Shown: in pieces, positions 1 through 8,249 of the stretch
Layout of the letters: the number at the start of each line of letters is the position of its first letter
Position numbering within the stretch: the first letter of the stretch is position 1
From: Pseudovibrio sp. M1P-2-3
GTDB taxonomy: Bacteria > Pseudomonadota > Alphaproteobacteria > Rhizobiales > Stappiaceae
NCBI RefSeq assembly: GCF_031501865.1
Contig: NZ_JARRCW010000001.1
Coordinates: forward strand, 2,749,001 to 2,813,000
DNA length: 64,000 bases
Direction of reading: 5' to 3'
Made by a program: the position numbers and the translations under genes
Notes under the pieces: generated by a model
What the model saw: the letters and a program-made list of their open reading frames with translations, nothing else
What the model was told of the DNA's origin: nothing
Databases searched by the model: none

Positions 1-576
1 ATTCATGGGGAATGCATCTGCGGCCTGAATCATGCGGCCAATGTGCCACGGGCCCGGTGTGCAGGTTGTGGCCAAAGTGCCGTGGGCTGGGCCGGTGCCG
101 CCGCCAAGCATGGTGGTTATGCCCGAAGTGAGAGCTTCTTCAATTTGCTGCGGGCAGATGTAATGGATATGGGCATCCATGCCGCCAGCTGTGAGAATTT
201 TGCCCTCAGCTGCAATTGCCTCTGTTCCCGGCCCGATGACGATGTTCACGTCGTCCTGCGTATCTGGATTTCCAGCCTTACCGATGGCGGCAATGCGCCC
301 ATCCCGCAAGCCCACATCAGCCTTAAAAATGCCCGTGTGGTCCACGATCAGTGCGTTGGTGATGACTGTATCAACTGCGCCATCTGCCCTTGAGAACTGG
401 CTTTGCCCCATGCCATCGCGAATGACTTTGCCGCCACCAAATTTCACTTCTTCCCCGTAGTGGGTCAGGTCGTGTTCTACCTCAATAAAAAGTTCGGTGT
501 CGGCAAGGCGTACTTTGTCGCCCACGGTGGGGCCGAACATGTGAGCGTAAGCTGCCCGTGAAATGTTTTTCGCCAT
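1..576 (-). CDS. ureC: Urease alpha subunit UreC, N-terminal 192 residues (partial)
   Basis: Catalytic subunit of the nickel enzyme urease (urea + water to ammonia and carbamate, cytoplasmic). Translation begins [20 protein letters not shown] and reads open for 192 codons to the left window edge, so about two thirds of the usual ~570-residue protein is missing. The visible part contains GMDAHIHYI, whose HxH pair gives two nickel ligands in known ureases; the carbamylated lysine and active-site flap lie outside. It follows ureB with a 2-bp gap and is the last visible gene of the urt-ure operon. Accessory genes ureEFG are not in the window. The identification is secure. Confidence 0.96.
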   Translation of the reverse strand, partial: MAKNISRAAYAHMFGPTVGDKVRLADTELFIEVEHDLTHYGEEVKFGGGKVIRDGMGQSQFSRADGAVDTVITNALIVDHTGIFKADVGLRDGRIAAIGKAGNPDTQDDVNIVIGPGTEAIAAEGKILTAGGMDAHIHYICPQQIEEALTSGITTMLGGGTGPAHGTLATTCTPGPWHIGRMIQAADAFPMN

Positions 577-578
577 GT

Positions 579-890
579 TTACCCCTCCACCTTGTCAAGA
601 TGTTTAATCTGGAAACCTGTGATGTTTCGCGTGCCGCCAAAGGGGATCAAGGTCACTTCCCGCGCTTGCCCCGGTTCAAACCGCACAGCAGTTCCCGCGG
701 CAATATCCAGCCGCATCCCCTCTGCTTTTTCACGGTCAAACTGCAAAGCACCATTTACCTCAAAGAAGTGATAGTGACTGCCCACCTGCACGGGCCTGTC
801 GCCACAGTTGGCAACGGTGAGTACCAGAGTTTTGCTGCCCTTGTTGAGCTCAATATCGCCAGAGGCGGTAATAACTTCACCTGGAATCAT
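579..890 (-). CDS. ureB: Urease beta subunit UreB
   Basis: Structural, non-catalytic subunit of three-gene bacterial urease. At 103 residues it has the normal length, and it begins with the family signature MIPGEVI. Later [10 protein letters not shown] and the C-terminal [14 protein letters not shown] are also characteristic. It lies between ureA (11-bp gap) and ureC (2-bp gap) on the minus strand, so the three subunits are probably co-translated from one message. Having ureA and ureB as separate genes is the usual bacterial arrangement, unlike the fused UreAB of Helicobacter. Confidence 0.96.
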   Translation of the reverse strand: MIPGEVITASGDIELNKGSKTLVLTVANCGDRPVQVGSHYHFFEVNGALQFDREKAEGMRLDIAAGTAVRFEPGQAREVTLIPFGGTRNITGFQIKHLDKVEG

Positions 891-901
891 GGTTGGCCTT
901 C

Positions 902-1204
902 CTAGCGAATGGGTTCATGAACTGTGACCAGCTTTACGCCGTCGGGAAATGTGGCTTCCACCTGAATGTCGTGGATCATCTCCGGCACGCCTTCCATCAC
1001 CTGATCTCTGGTGATCACATGGGCACCGGCTTCCATGAGGTCTGCAACCGTGCGCCCATCGCGCGCGCCTTCCACGACAAAGTCTGTAATGATGGCAATC
1101 GCTTCGGGGTGGTTCAGCTTCACACCGCGCTCCAGGCGGTTACGGGAGACAATGGCCGCCATGGCAATAAGCAGCTTGTCTTTTTCTCTTGGCGTTAAAT
1201 TCAT
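902..1204 (-). CDS. ureA: Urease gamma subunit UreA
   Basis: Smallest urease subunit, 100 residues from the ATG at 1204, starting [17 protein letters not shown] as in nearly all UreA proteins. An in-frame upstream ATG would add 13 residues ([13 protein letters not shown]) that match nothing in the family, so the internal start is preferred. The motif [19 protein letters not shown] in the first half and the C-terminal HEPIR are family hallmarks. It sits between ureD and ureB. Confidence 0.95.
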   Translation of the reverse strand: MNLTPREKDKLLIAMAAIVSRNRLERGVKLNHPEAIAIITDFVVEGARDGRTVADLMEAGAHVITRDQVMEGVPEMIHDIQVEATFPDGVKLVTVHEPIR

Positions 1205-1288
1205 TCTTACTCCTAAAGCACAATTTATAAAAACTGCGCTCAATCATGCAGTTATGCGATGAAGCCTTTCGGCAAATTTTCTCAGCTT

Positions 1289-2101
1289 TTAAGAATTCCA
1301 AAGTTTGGGCAAGGGCGTGCCACCACGCATTGCTTGCAGGAAAGGAACAAGACTTCGCCGGAGGGATATACCGTCTGCAGCCGCCAGTCGCGCCGTCGTT
1401 TTTCCGTTAAACACGCTCACGCCAAACGAGAGATCTGGTGCCTTGGGTTTTATGCTTGAAAGAAGCGTTTCCATCTGCTCATCGTCTTCAGGCCCTACAT
1501 AAAGAACCGAGGCGAATGCACGGGCGCCATCAAGTACGGCTGCCTTGCCGGAACTTTCATAGATCGCTCCCCCCAAATCCAGATCTTCCCCATGGATCAA
1601 CCGCTCGCCCTTAAATATCCGCCAGCGATCCTTCAAAGAGCCCTGCTCCACGGTCTCCCCCATAGCTTGCCTTCCCAAAAGAAAGGCTTCAACAGCCAGA
1701 AAGCGGGCGCTCGGGTGCATATAGACGCTCAACTCTCGCTTGAGAGCGGAATTGTTATAGGCGATGGTTTCCTGTGGCAGCCAGTGAAGGTCTGCCCCCT
1801 CGCCCACTTTAAGAACGGTGGAGACAGTTGCCACGCCGCCGTTGGATTTATAAAGCTTCTCACAGGCCTGCGTGGTCACATCCACACAGGTGTTATCGCC
1901 TGCCTCCAGCTGCCAGTGCAGCGCATCCCCTCCGGTAATTCCACCGCTGGTATTGATGAGTACGGCCTCTGCCCGCTCGCCATAGACTCTCGGAAAACGG
2001 ATCTTTGCCGCCCCTTCTTGATAAAGACCATCCAGACGCGAAATACCGCTGCGCTCATCCCATTTGAACGAGGCTCGCCCGTTGCCATAGGTGCGCTGCA
2101 T
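1289..2101 (-). CDS. ureD: Urease accessory protein UreD
   Basis: Chaperone that binds apo-urease and, with UreF and UreG, helps load nickel. The start at 2101 gives 270 residues, the normal UreD size, beginning MQRTYGNGRASFKWDE. The frame stays open upstream to 2362 but that part overlaps urtE; an alternative ATG at 2161 would overlap urtE by 26 bp. AGGA lies 9 bases before the 2101 start. Family motifs seen are INTSGGITGGD, DVTTQACEKLYKS and LPQETI(A)YNN. It lies between the urea transporter genes and ureA, as in many Rhizobiales. Confidence 0.93.
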   Translation of the reverse strand: MQRTYGNGRASFKWDERSGISRLDGLYQEGAAKIRFPRVYGERAEAVLINTSGGITGGDALHWQLEAGDNTCVDVTTQACEKLYKSNGGVATVSTVLKVGEGADLHWLPQETIAYNNSALKRELSVYMHPSARFLAVEAFLLGRQAMGETVEQGSLKDRWRIFKGERLIHGEDLDLGGAIYESSGKAAVLDGARAFASVLYVGPEDDEQMETLLSSIKPKAPDLSFGVSVFNGKTTARLAAADGISLRRSLVPFLQAMRGGTPLPKLWNS

Positions 2102-2135
2102 TTTGGAATATCCTAAAGGTGCGCTCTGGCCCTCC

Positions 2136-2837
2136 TCAAACTGTAAGGTATTTGCGTACATCATCCCGGTCCAAATCTTCTGCTGGCCCCTCGTGCACCA
2201 CTTCGCCGCGATCCAGAATATAAACCTGATCCGCCAGTTCACGGCAAAAATCCAGATATTGCTCGACCAGCAAGATAGACAGGCCAGTTTCATCGCGAAG
2301 GTAGCGAATAGCCCTGCCGATATCCTTGATGATGGAAGGCTGAATACCTTCGGTCGGCTCATCTAGTACAAGGAGGCGTGGTTTTGTGACCAAGGCCCGC
2401 CCGATAGCAAGCTGCTGTTGCTGCCCGCCAGACAGGTCTCCGCCGCGCCGTCCCAGCATATCTTTTAGTACGGGAAACAGCGTATATACCTCTTCCGGTA
2501 TTACTCGCTCCTTCCGTTTAAGGCAAGCATATCCTGTTTCCAGATTCTCTTTGACTGTGAGCAGAGGAAAGATTTCACGGCCTTGCGGAACGTAAGCTAT
2601 ACCTTGGGTTGCACGATTATAGGCGGGCGTTGCCTTGAGCGGCTTTCCATCCACGCAAATTTGCCCCGAAGAGATCGCGTGGTGGCCGGTGATCGCTCGC
2701 AAAACGGAGGTTTTACCCACGCCGTTTCTGCCCAGAACACAGGTAATTTCCCCCGCCTTTGCCTCCAGCGAGACCCCGCGCAGCGCTTGAGCTGCCCCAT
2801 AGTACAGGTCAACATTTTCAACGTTGAGTGTGAGCAT
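2136..2837 (-). CDS. urtE: Urea ABC transporter ATP-binding subunit UrtE
   Basis: One of two ATPases of the high-affinity urea importer (branched-chain amino acid transporter class, LivF-like). The start MLTLNVENVDLYYG at 2837 gives 233 residues; the open frame extends to 2924 but overlaps urtD and lacks similarity there. Walker A GRNGVGKT is at residues 36-43, the ABC signature LSGGQ at 135-139 and Walker B LLVLDEP at 155-161. The gene begins 1 bp after urtD ends and is followed by ureD, which couples urea import to hydrolysis. Confidence 0.95.
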   Translation of the reverse strand: MLTLNVENVDLYYGAAQALRGVSLEAKAGEITCVLGRNGVGKTSVLRAITGHHAISSGQICVDGKPLKATPAYNRATQGIAYVPQGREIFPLLTVKENLETGYACLKRKERVIPEEVYTLFPVLKDMLGRRGGDLSGGQQQQLAIGRALVTKPRLLVLDEPTEGIQPSIIKDIGRAIRYLRDETGLSILLVEQYLDFCRELADQVYILDRGEVVHEGPAEDLDRDDVRKYLTV

Positions 2838-2838
2838 G

Positions 2839-3600
2839 TTATCTCCCCAAATAACTTTCAATGACCTTTTCATCAGAAGAAACGAAATCCAGCGTTCCTT
2901 CAGAAAGCACCGAGCCTTCTGCAAGGCAGGTGACTTTCACATCCAGATCACGAATAAAGCTCATGTCGTGTTCAACCACGATGACCGAATGCTTTTCAGC
3001 CAATCTTCGCAGCAGTTTAGCGGTCTCCACCGTTTCAGCGTCCGTCATGCCCGCCACCGGCTCGTCCACCAGCAAAAGCTTGGGGTTCTGCGCCAAAAGC
3101 ATGCCGATTTCCAGCCACTGTTTTTGCCCGTGGGAAAGGTCAGAGGCCAATTCTGAACGCCGATGGGAAAGCCGAATGGTCTCCAGAATTTCATCAATCT
3201 TGTCACGGTCACTCCCGCTCAAGCTCGAGAACAGAGTAGCAAAGACGCCCCTTGGACGATCGAGGGAGAGAACAAGATTGTCCTCCACGCTGTGGCTTTC
3301 AAAAACAGTGGGCTTTTGAAATTTGCGGCCAATGCCAAGGCGGGCAATGTCCGCCTCATCATGTTTGGTAAGATCAATGTCCCCGTCAAAGAACACAGCT
3401 CCTTCATCAGGGCGGGTTTTGCCGGTGATGATGTCCATCATGGTGGTTTTGCCCGCGCCATTTGGGCCAATGATGGCCCGCATCTCGCCCTTCTCCACCA
3501 CGAGGGAGAGGTTGTTGATGGCCTTGAACCCGTCAAAGCTGACGGACACACCATCAAGATAAAGAAGGGGGTTTCTGTCCTTCAAACCTTTCACGCTCAT
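2839..3600 (-). CDS. urtD: Urea ABC transporter ATP-binding subunit UrtD
   Basis: Second ATPase of the urea importer (LivG-like), 253 residues. Walker A GPNGAGKT is at residues 45-52, the signature LSHGQ at 155-159 and Walker B LLLVDEP at 175-181. LSHGQKQWLEIGMLLAQ is typical of UrtD and helps separate it from amino-acid LivG proteins. Its ATG overlaps the urtC stop by 4 bp (coordinates 3597-3600), indicating translational coupling. Confidence 0.95.
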   Translation of the reverse strand: MSVKGLKDRNPLLYLDGVSVSFDGFKAINNLSLVVEKGEMRAIIGPNGAGKTTMMDIITGKTRPDEGAVFFDGDIDLTKHDEADIARLGIGRKFQKPTVFESHSVEDNLVLSLDRPRGVFATLFSSLSGSDRDKIDEILETIRLSHRRSELASDLSHGQKQWLEIGMLLAQNPKLLLVDEPVAGMTDAETVETAKLLRRLAEKHSVIVVEHDMSFIRDLDVKVTCLAEGSVLSEGTLDFVSSDEKVIESYLGR

Positions 3601-4838
3601 CCTGCTGCCTCCTTCTTGGGTTGGTCTACTGAGACTTGCGAAGGAGAGGCCGGATCAAGGGAAACCGTCTCCGCCACGGCAACACCCGTTCCGGCCTCTG
3701 GCTGCACCCTTCCACCATCGGTGGAAGGTGCAGAGTTCCGTTTTGTCATCAGCTTAGTTTTGAGGGAAGCAAACACGCCCACAATACCTTTGGGCATAAA
3801 CAAGGTCACCAGCACGAACAGCGCCCCCAGCATAAACAGCCAGAACTCTGGAAAAGCTGCGGTGAAATAGCTCTTACCGCCATTGACCAGAAGTGCACCG
3901 ATGATGGGGCCAACAAGAGTTCCCCGCCCGCCGACGGCGGTCCAGATCACCACTTCGATGGAATTGGCCGGAGCAAATTCACCGGGGTTGATGATACCCA
4001 CCTGCGGCACATAAAGCGCGCCTGCAAGCCCCGCGATCATGGCGGACACCACAAAGGCAAACAGCTTCACATGCTCCACTTTGTAGCCGATAAAACGGGT
4101 GCGGCTTTCCGCATCGCGAACCGCCACCAGCACCTTGCCCAGCGTGGAGCGGGTGATAGACGAACACAGCAGGAAGGTGAGCGCCAGCGCTATGGCGGAG
4201 GCTGAAAACAATGCTGCCCGCGTGCCCCCGCTTTGCAGGGAAAAGCCCAGAATGTCTTTAAAGTCCGTCAGGCCATTGTTGCCGCCAAAGCCCATGTCGT
4301 TTCTGAAAAACGCCAGCAACAGAGCGTAGGTCATGGCCTGCGTGATGATGGAAAGGTAAACTCCCGTCACCCGCGAGCGGAAGGCAAACCAGCCGAACAC
4401 GAACGCAAGGCATCCGGGCACAAACAGCACCATGAGGGCCGCAAACCAGAACTGGTCAAATCCGTACCAGAACCACGGCAGCTCTTCCCAATTGAGGAAA
4501 ACCATGAAATCCGGCAGGACGGGGTTGGCATAAACGCCGCGCGATCCAATCTGGCGCATGAGGTACATGCCCATGGCATAGCCACCAAGCGCGAAGAATG
4601 CTCCGTGGCCGAGCGAGAGAATGCCGCAGTACCCCCAGACCAAATCCAGCGCCAAGGCCAGCATGGCATAGGTGAGGTATTTGCCGAGCAAGCCCACCAT
4701 ATAATCTGGAATATGGAAAGGGTGGTCCACCGGCAGCACAAGATTGGCAAAAGGCACAAACACCGCTGCAAGGCACAACAGGCCCACTACCCAAAGCGCT
4801 TTGCCATCCAAAGCTTTATAAAGATAGGAGGAGATCAT
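3597..4838 (-). CDS. urtC: Urea ABC transporter permease UrtC
   Basis: Inner-membrane permease (LivM family), 413 residues with many hydrophobic segments. The hydrophilic C-terminal tail (after about residue 365, TKLMTKRNSAPSTDGGRVQ) is longer than the core fold needs. Motifs WGYCGILSLGHGAFFALGGY and GGRGTLVGPIIGA are typical of UrtC. It overlaps urtD and urtB by 4 bp on each side (stop/start overlaps), so urtB, urtC and urtD form a tightly coupled block. Confidence 0.95.
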   Translation of the reverse strand: MISSYLYKALDGKALWVVGLLCLAAVFVPFANLVLPVDHPFHIPDYMVGLLGKYLTYAMLALALDLVWGYCGILSLGHGAFFALGGYAMGMYLMRQIGSRGVYANPVLPDFMVFLNWEELPWFWYGFDQFWFAALMVLFVPGCLAFVFGWFAFRSRVTGVYLSIITQAMTYALLLAFFRNDMGFGGNNGLTDFKDILGFSLQSGGTRAALFSASAIALALTFLLCSSITRSTLGKVLVAVRDAESRTRFIGYKVEHVKLFAFVVSAMIAGLAGALYVPQVGIINPGEFAPANSIEVVIWTAVGGRGTLVGPIIGALLVNGGKSYFTAAFPEFWLFMLGALFVLVTLFMPKGIVGVFASLKTKLMTKRNSAPSTDGGRVQPEAGTGVAVAETVSLDPASPSQVSVDQPKKEAAG

Positions 4839-6454
4839 TGCTCAACGGCCCTCCCTTTTTGGGCAAACAGGCCACGTGGTCTTTTTTGGATAAACAATAC
4901 AATGAACACCAGTGTGAGAATTTTGGCCAAAACCGCACCCGAATAGGGCTCTAGGAACTTGTTGGCCACACCCAAAGTAAAGGCGCCCACAAGTGTGCCC
5001 CAAAGGTTTCCAACACCGCCAAACACCACCACCATGAAACTGTCGATGATGTAGGTCTGGCCTAAGTTGGGTGAAACATTGGAGATTTGCGAAAGTGCAA
5101 CGCCCGCCATACCCGCAATGCCCGAGCCAAGAGCGAATGTGAAGGCATCCACCCACGGGGTGCGAATGCCCATAGACGAGGCCATCGCCCTGTTCTGGGT
5201 CACAGCGCGCATTTTGAGGCCAAAGAAAGAGCGTCTCAGAACGAACAGCAGAACCGCGAACACCACCAGCGAGAACGCCATGATCCAGAGGCGGTTGGCG
5301 GTGAGCGAAAGCCCGCCCAGTTCAAACGCACCGGACATCCAATCGGGGTTGCCCACTTCCTTGTTGGTTGGACCAAAAATGGACCGCACGCTTTGTTGCA
5401 GCACTAGGGAAACACCCCATGTAGCCAGCAGCGTTTCCAAAGGCCTGCCATAAAGAAAGCGGATAATGCCCCGCTCCATGATGAGACCCACAGCGCCCGC
5501 AACGAGAAAGGCAAGTGGCAGGGCCAGTGCCAAAGAGTAGTTGAAGGCTTCAGGATAAAATGTACGGATCAGCTCCTGCACCACATAGGTGGTGTACGCC
5601 CCCAGCATCACCATTTCCCCATGAGCCATATTGATGACACCCATCACGCCGAAGGTGATGGCAAGGCCAATGGCCGCAAGCAGGAGGACAGAGCCTAGTG
5701 ACAGGCCGTACCACACATTTTGCAGGCTGTTCCAGAACGCGATGTTCTTTTCAATTTTTGTAATTGCTGCAAGGGCGGCTTGCTTTTGGGCACCTTCCGC
5801 CTTTGCCTCGAAACTGTTCAAGGCGCCAAGGGCTTCCTGTGTGCCCTCGTCTTTCAAGCTTTGGATCGCCGCAAGGATTACATCTTCCTCTTGCGAGGCG
5901 CCTTTAAGCACCATAGAGGCACCCGCAATAACGAGAGCTTGGCGGACGTCCTTTGAGGTTTCCTCAGCCAAGGCCTTGGCCACCAGCTCATAATTGTCCG
6001 GGTTTGCACCTTTGCCAAGGGCCTGAGCAGCGGTGAAGCGCAATGCTTCATCTGGGCTGAACAAGGTCAACTCGGCCATAGCTCCGCGCAGCATACGGCG
6101 CAGCTTGTTGTTGACCTTGACCTTTTTATAGGTCTTCTTGGAGAACGCCTCTTGTGTGGCAGCGCCTGAGAGCGGGTCCAACAGGACCGTTGTGTCTCCC
6201 TGCTCCTTGACCTGATAAACCTTGCCCGATTTACGGTTATAATAAAGTGTTCCCTCTGTCAGGGCTTGGAACACTGGAACAAGACGCGGGTCTTTCGTTT
6301 TCAGAAGGGCTTCGACCTGCCCTGCCCTATCTTTAATTTTTCCGGTCGACAATGCATCAATCATTTCAGGCAGGCTTTGCGCTGCCCTACCGGAGGTTAT
6401 TCCGGCAGAAAAAAGCACTGTCACGGCAACTATGAAGCGGAGAAAAATTTTCAT
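4835..6454 (-). CDS. urtB: Urea ABC transporter permease UrtB with helical N-terminal extension
   Basis: Second membrane permease (LivH-like) of the urea importer. The start MKIFLRFIVAVTVLFSAGIT at 6454 gives 539 residues; the frame is open to 6550 but that part overlaps the end of urtA. A signal-like hydrophobic N-terminus is followed by a soluble, alanine-rich helical region (about residues 30-250). The permease domain then begins near FGVMGVINMAHGEMVMLGAY and ends with FGGVGNLWGTLVGAF. Long UrtB proteins with this extension are normal in proteobacteria. A hairpin sits between urtA and this gene. Confidence 0.94.
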   Translation of the reverse strand: MKIFLRFIVAVTVLFSAGITSGRAAQSLPEMIDALSTGKIKDRAGQVEALLKTKDPRLVPVFQALTEGTLYYNRKSGKVYQVKEQGDTTVLLDPLSGAATQEAFSKKTYKKVKVNNKLRRMLRGAMAELTLFSPDEALRFTAAQALGKGANPDNYELVAKALAEETSKDVRQALVIAGASMVLKGASQEEDVILAAIQSLKDEGTQEALGALNSFEAKAEGAQKQAALAAITKIEKNIAFWNSLQNVWYGLSLGSVLLLAAIGLAITFGVMGVINMAHGEMVMLGAYTTYVVQELIRTFYPEAFNYSLALALPLAFLVAGAVGLIMERGIIRFLYGRPLETLLATWGVSLVLQQSVRSIFGPTNKEVGNPDWMSGAFELGGLSLTANRLWIMAFSLVVFAVLLFVLRRSFFGLKMRAVTQNRAMASSMGIRTPWVDAFTFALGSGIAGMAGVALSQISNVSPNLGQTYIIDSFMVVVFGGVGNLWGTLVGAFTLGVANKFLEPYSGAVLAKILTLVFIVLFIQKRPRGLFAQKGRAVEQ

Positions 6455-6486
6455 AGAAAACTCGACAGTTTTAAGATGGAAAGTCC

Positions 6487-6506
6487 GGCGGGCCATGCCA
6501 CCCGCC
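6487..6506 (-). terminator. Intercistronic hairpin between urtA and urtB
   Basis: GGCGGG (6487-6492) pairs with CCCGCC (6501-6506) around an 8-base loop, and the stem can extend by three more pairs including one G-U. No U-run follows on the minus strand. It fits a partial terminator or mRNA-stabilising hairpin that leaves more urtA than downstream mRNA, a common device for binding-protein genes of ABC operons. The role is inferred. Confidence 0.5.
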
Positions 6507-6522
6507 AGACCATTTGAAATGA

Positions 6523-7824
6523 CTAATTGGTAGAAATTCCACCACCACATTTGGAGGTTTCAACATTGAAGTTGCCGCACTCCATGGGCTTACGCCAATC
6601 GGAAATTAGCTTTGCAGATTCAGGCAGATAGTCGGACCACGCATCACCTGCTACAAGACCATCGGTTTCAGCCACAATATCAAACTGGCCATCCTCCTGG
6701 ATCTCGCCAATCAGCACCGGCTTGGTGATGTGGTGGTTCGGCATCATGGTAGAATAGCCGCCAGAAAGGTTTGGCACAGACACGCCAACGATTTCATCAA
6801 TCACACTGTCCACGTCTGTGGTGCCAGCCTTTTCAACGGCCTTCACCCACATGTTAAAGCCGATGAAATGCGCTTCCATAGGATCGTTGGTGACCCGCTC
6901 GTCATCTTTAACAAAAGCGCGCCATGTATCGATGAAATCGGCATTAATGTCGGTATCGACGGACTGGAAATAGTTCCAAGCTGCCAAGTGGCCCACAAGC
7001 GGCTCTGCATCCAGCCCTGCCAGCTCTTCTTCACCTACAGAGAAGGCGACAACGGGAATATCTTCAGCGGAAACGCCTTGGTTGCCCAGCTCCTTATAGA
7101 AAGGCACATTAGCATCGCCATTGATGGTGGAAACCACAGCGGTTTTCTTGCCCGATGAACCGAAGGCCTTGATGTCAGAGACAATTGTCTGCCAGTCACT
7201 ATGCCCGAACGGGGTGTAGTTGATCATGATATCTTCAGCAGCAACGCCTTTAGACTGAAGGTAAGCCTCCAAAATCTTGTTGGTTGTGCGCGGATAAACA
7301 TAGTCGGTGCCCGCCAGAACCCAGCGTTCCACCTCTTCGTTTTCAAGCAGATAATCTACCGCCGGAATGGCCTGCTGGTTTGGGGATGCACCTGTGTAGA
7401 ATACATTACGCTGGCTTTCTTCCCCTTCATATTGAACGGGATAGAACAGAATGCCGTTCAGCTCTTCAAAAACAGGAAGGACGGATTTACGCGAAACCGA
7501 CGTCCAGTTTCCAAACACCGCATCCACTTCGTGAACAGCCAGAAGCTCACGGGCTTTTTCCGCAAACAGCGGCCAGTTGGAGGCGGGATCGACCACCACA
7601 GGCTCCAGCTTTTTGCCTAGAAGACCACCCTTCTCATTCTGCTCTTCAATGAGCATGAGCATTGCATCTTTCAAAGTGGTTTCTGAAATTGCCATTGTAC
7701 CGGACAGGGAATGAAGGATGCCGACTTTGATCGTCTCTTCAGCTGCCGCACCTCCAGCAAGTACCGTACCTGCCATAAGTCCTACCGAGACACCAAGTCC
7801 TTTAACCGCTGCTGAAATTTTCAC
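6523..7824 (-). CDS. urtA: Urea ABC transporter periplasmic urea-binding protein UrtA
   Basis: Periplasmic receptor that delivers urea to UrtBC, 433 residues. A GTG start at 7824 is preceded by AGGAGG at good spacing. The N-terminus has a Sec signal peptide with likely cleavage near AGGAAAEE (about residues 24-29). The mature domain starts TIKVGILHSLSGTMAISE, diagnostic of UrtA/FmdD-type receptors, and ends with a Cys-containing tail (ECGNFNVETSKCGGG) found in UrtA. It is first gene of the urt-ure operon, with a sigma-54 element upstream. Confidence 0.96.
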   Translation of the reverse strand: MKISAAVKGLGVSVGLMAGTVLAGGAAAEETIKVGILHSLSGTMAISETTLKDAMLMLIEEQNEKGGLLGKKLEPVVVDPASNWPLFAEKARELLAVHEVDAVFGNWTSVSRKSVLPVFEELNGILFYPVQYEGEESQRNVFYTGASPNQQAIPAVDYLLENEEVERWVLAGTDYVYPRTTNKILEAYLQSKGVAAEDIMINYTPFGHSDWQTIVSDIKAFGSSGKKTAVVSTINGDANVPFYKELGNQGVSAEDIPVVAFSVGEEELAGLDAEPLVGHLAAWNYFQSVDTDINADFIDTWRAFVKDDERVTNDPMEAHFIGFNMWVKAVEKAGTTDVDSVIDEIVGVSVPNLSGGYSTMMPNHHITKPVLIGEIQEDGQFDIVAETDGLVAGDAWSDYLPESAKLISDWRKPMECGNFNVETSKCGGGISTN

Positions 7825-7863
7825 GTCACCCTCCTGTCATTCAATAAATTCCTCGAATTAGAT

Positions 7864-7879
7864 TGCAAGGGGTGTGCCA
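7864..7879 (-). promoter_or_regulatory. Sigma-54 (-24/-12) promoter of the urt-ure operon
   Basis: On the minus strand the sequence reads TGGCAC-ACCCC-TTGCA, an exact match to the RpoN consensus TGGCAC-N5-TTGC(A/T). The -12 element is about 40 bases upstream of the urtA GTG, so the predicted start of transcription is near 7853. RpoN promoters need an enhancer-binding activator; NtrC is the likely one for urea uptake under nitrogen limitation. I did not find a clear NtrC palindrome in the upstream 150 bp. Confidence 0.85.
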
Positions 7880-8249
7880 GTTGAGAAATTTTGCCGAAAA
7901 GTTTCGTTAAAACATTGATAAAGCTAATGATTTAAAGTTGAGCCAGAACGGAGTGCACAAAAAATTCGCATTACAATATGCTCAAAATATGCGCAACTAA
8001 AAGTAGATAAACTGATTAGTTTGTAATCATTGCAGTCATAATTCCAAGTTGTAGCTGGCAGGAAATGCGGCTTTCCAGCTCTGTTCGCAGCCATTTTTTT
8101 TCCCAGGACTATGCGGAGAAAAATACAGAGTCTATTCACCCAATCTCTACAGTGAGCCCCATCACAGCACTGTTTTAATTGAGATTGCCGCACCTGTTCA
8201 CCTTTCTGCAAGTAGCTCCATAAAAACTGGAGAAAATCAGAGGAGCCAC
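7880..8249. other. Divergent intergenic region between urtA and the SLC13 gene
   Basis: No credible gene was seen. The region is AT-rich and should hold the enhancer sites for the urtA sigma-54 promoter and the promoter of the plus-strand transporter. An open frame at 7924-8361 (minus) overlaps the start of the transporter gene and looks non-coding. Confidence 0.5.
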
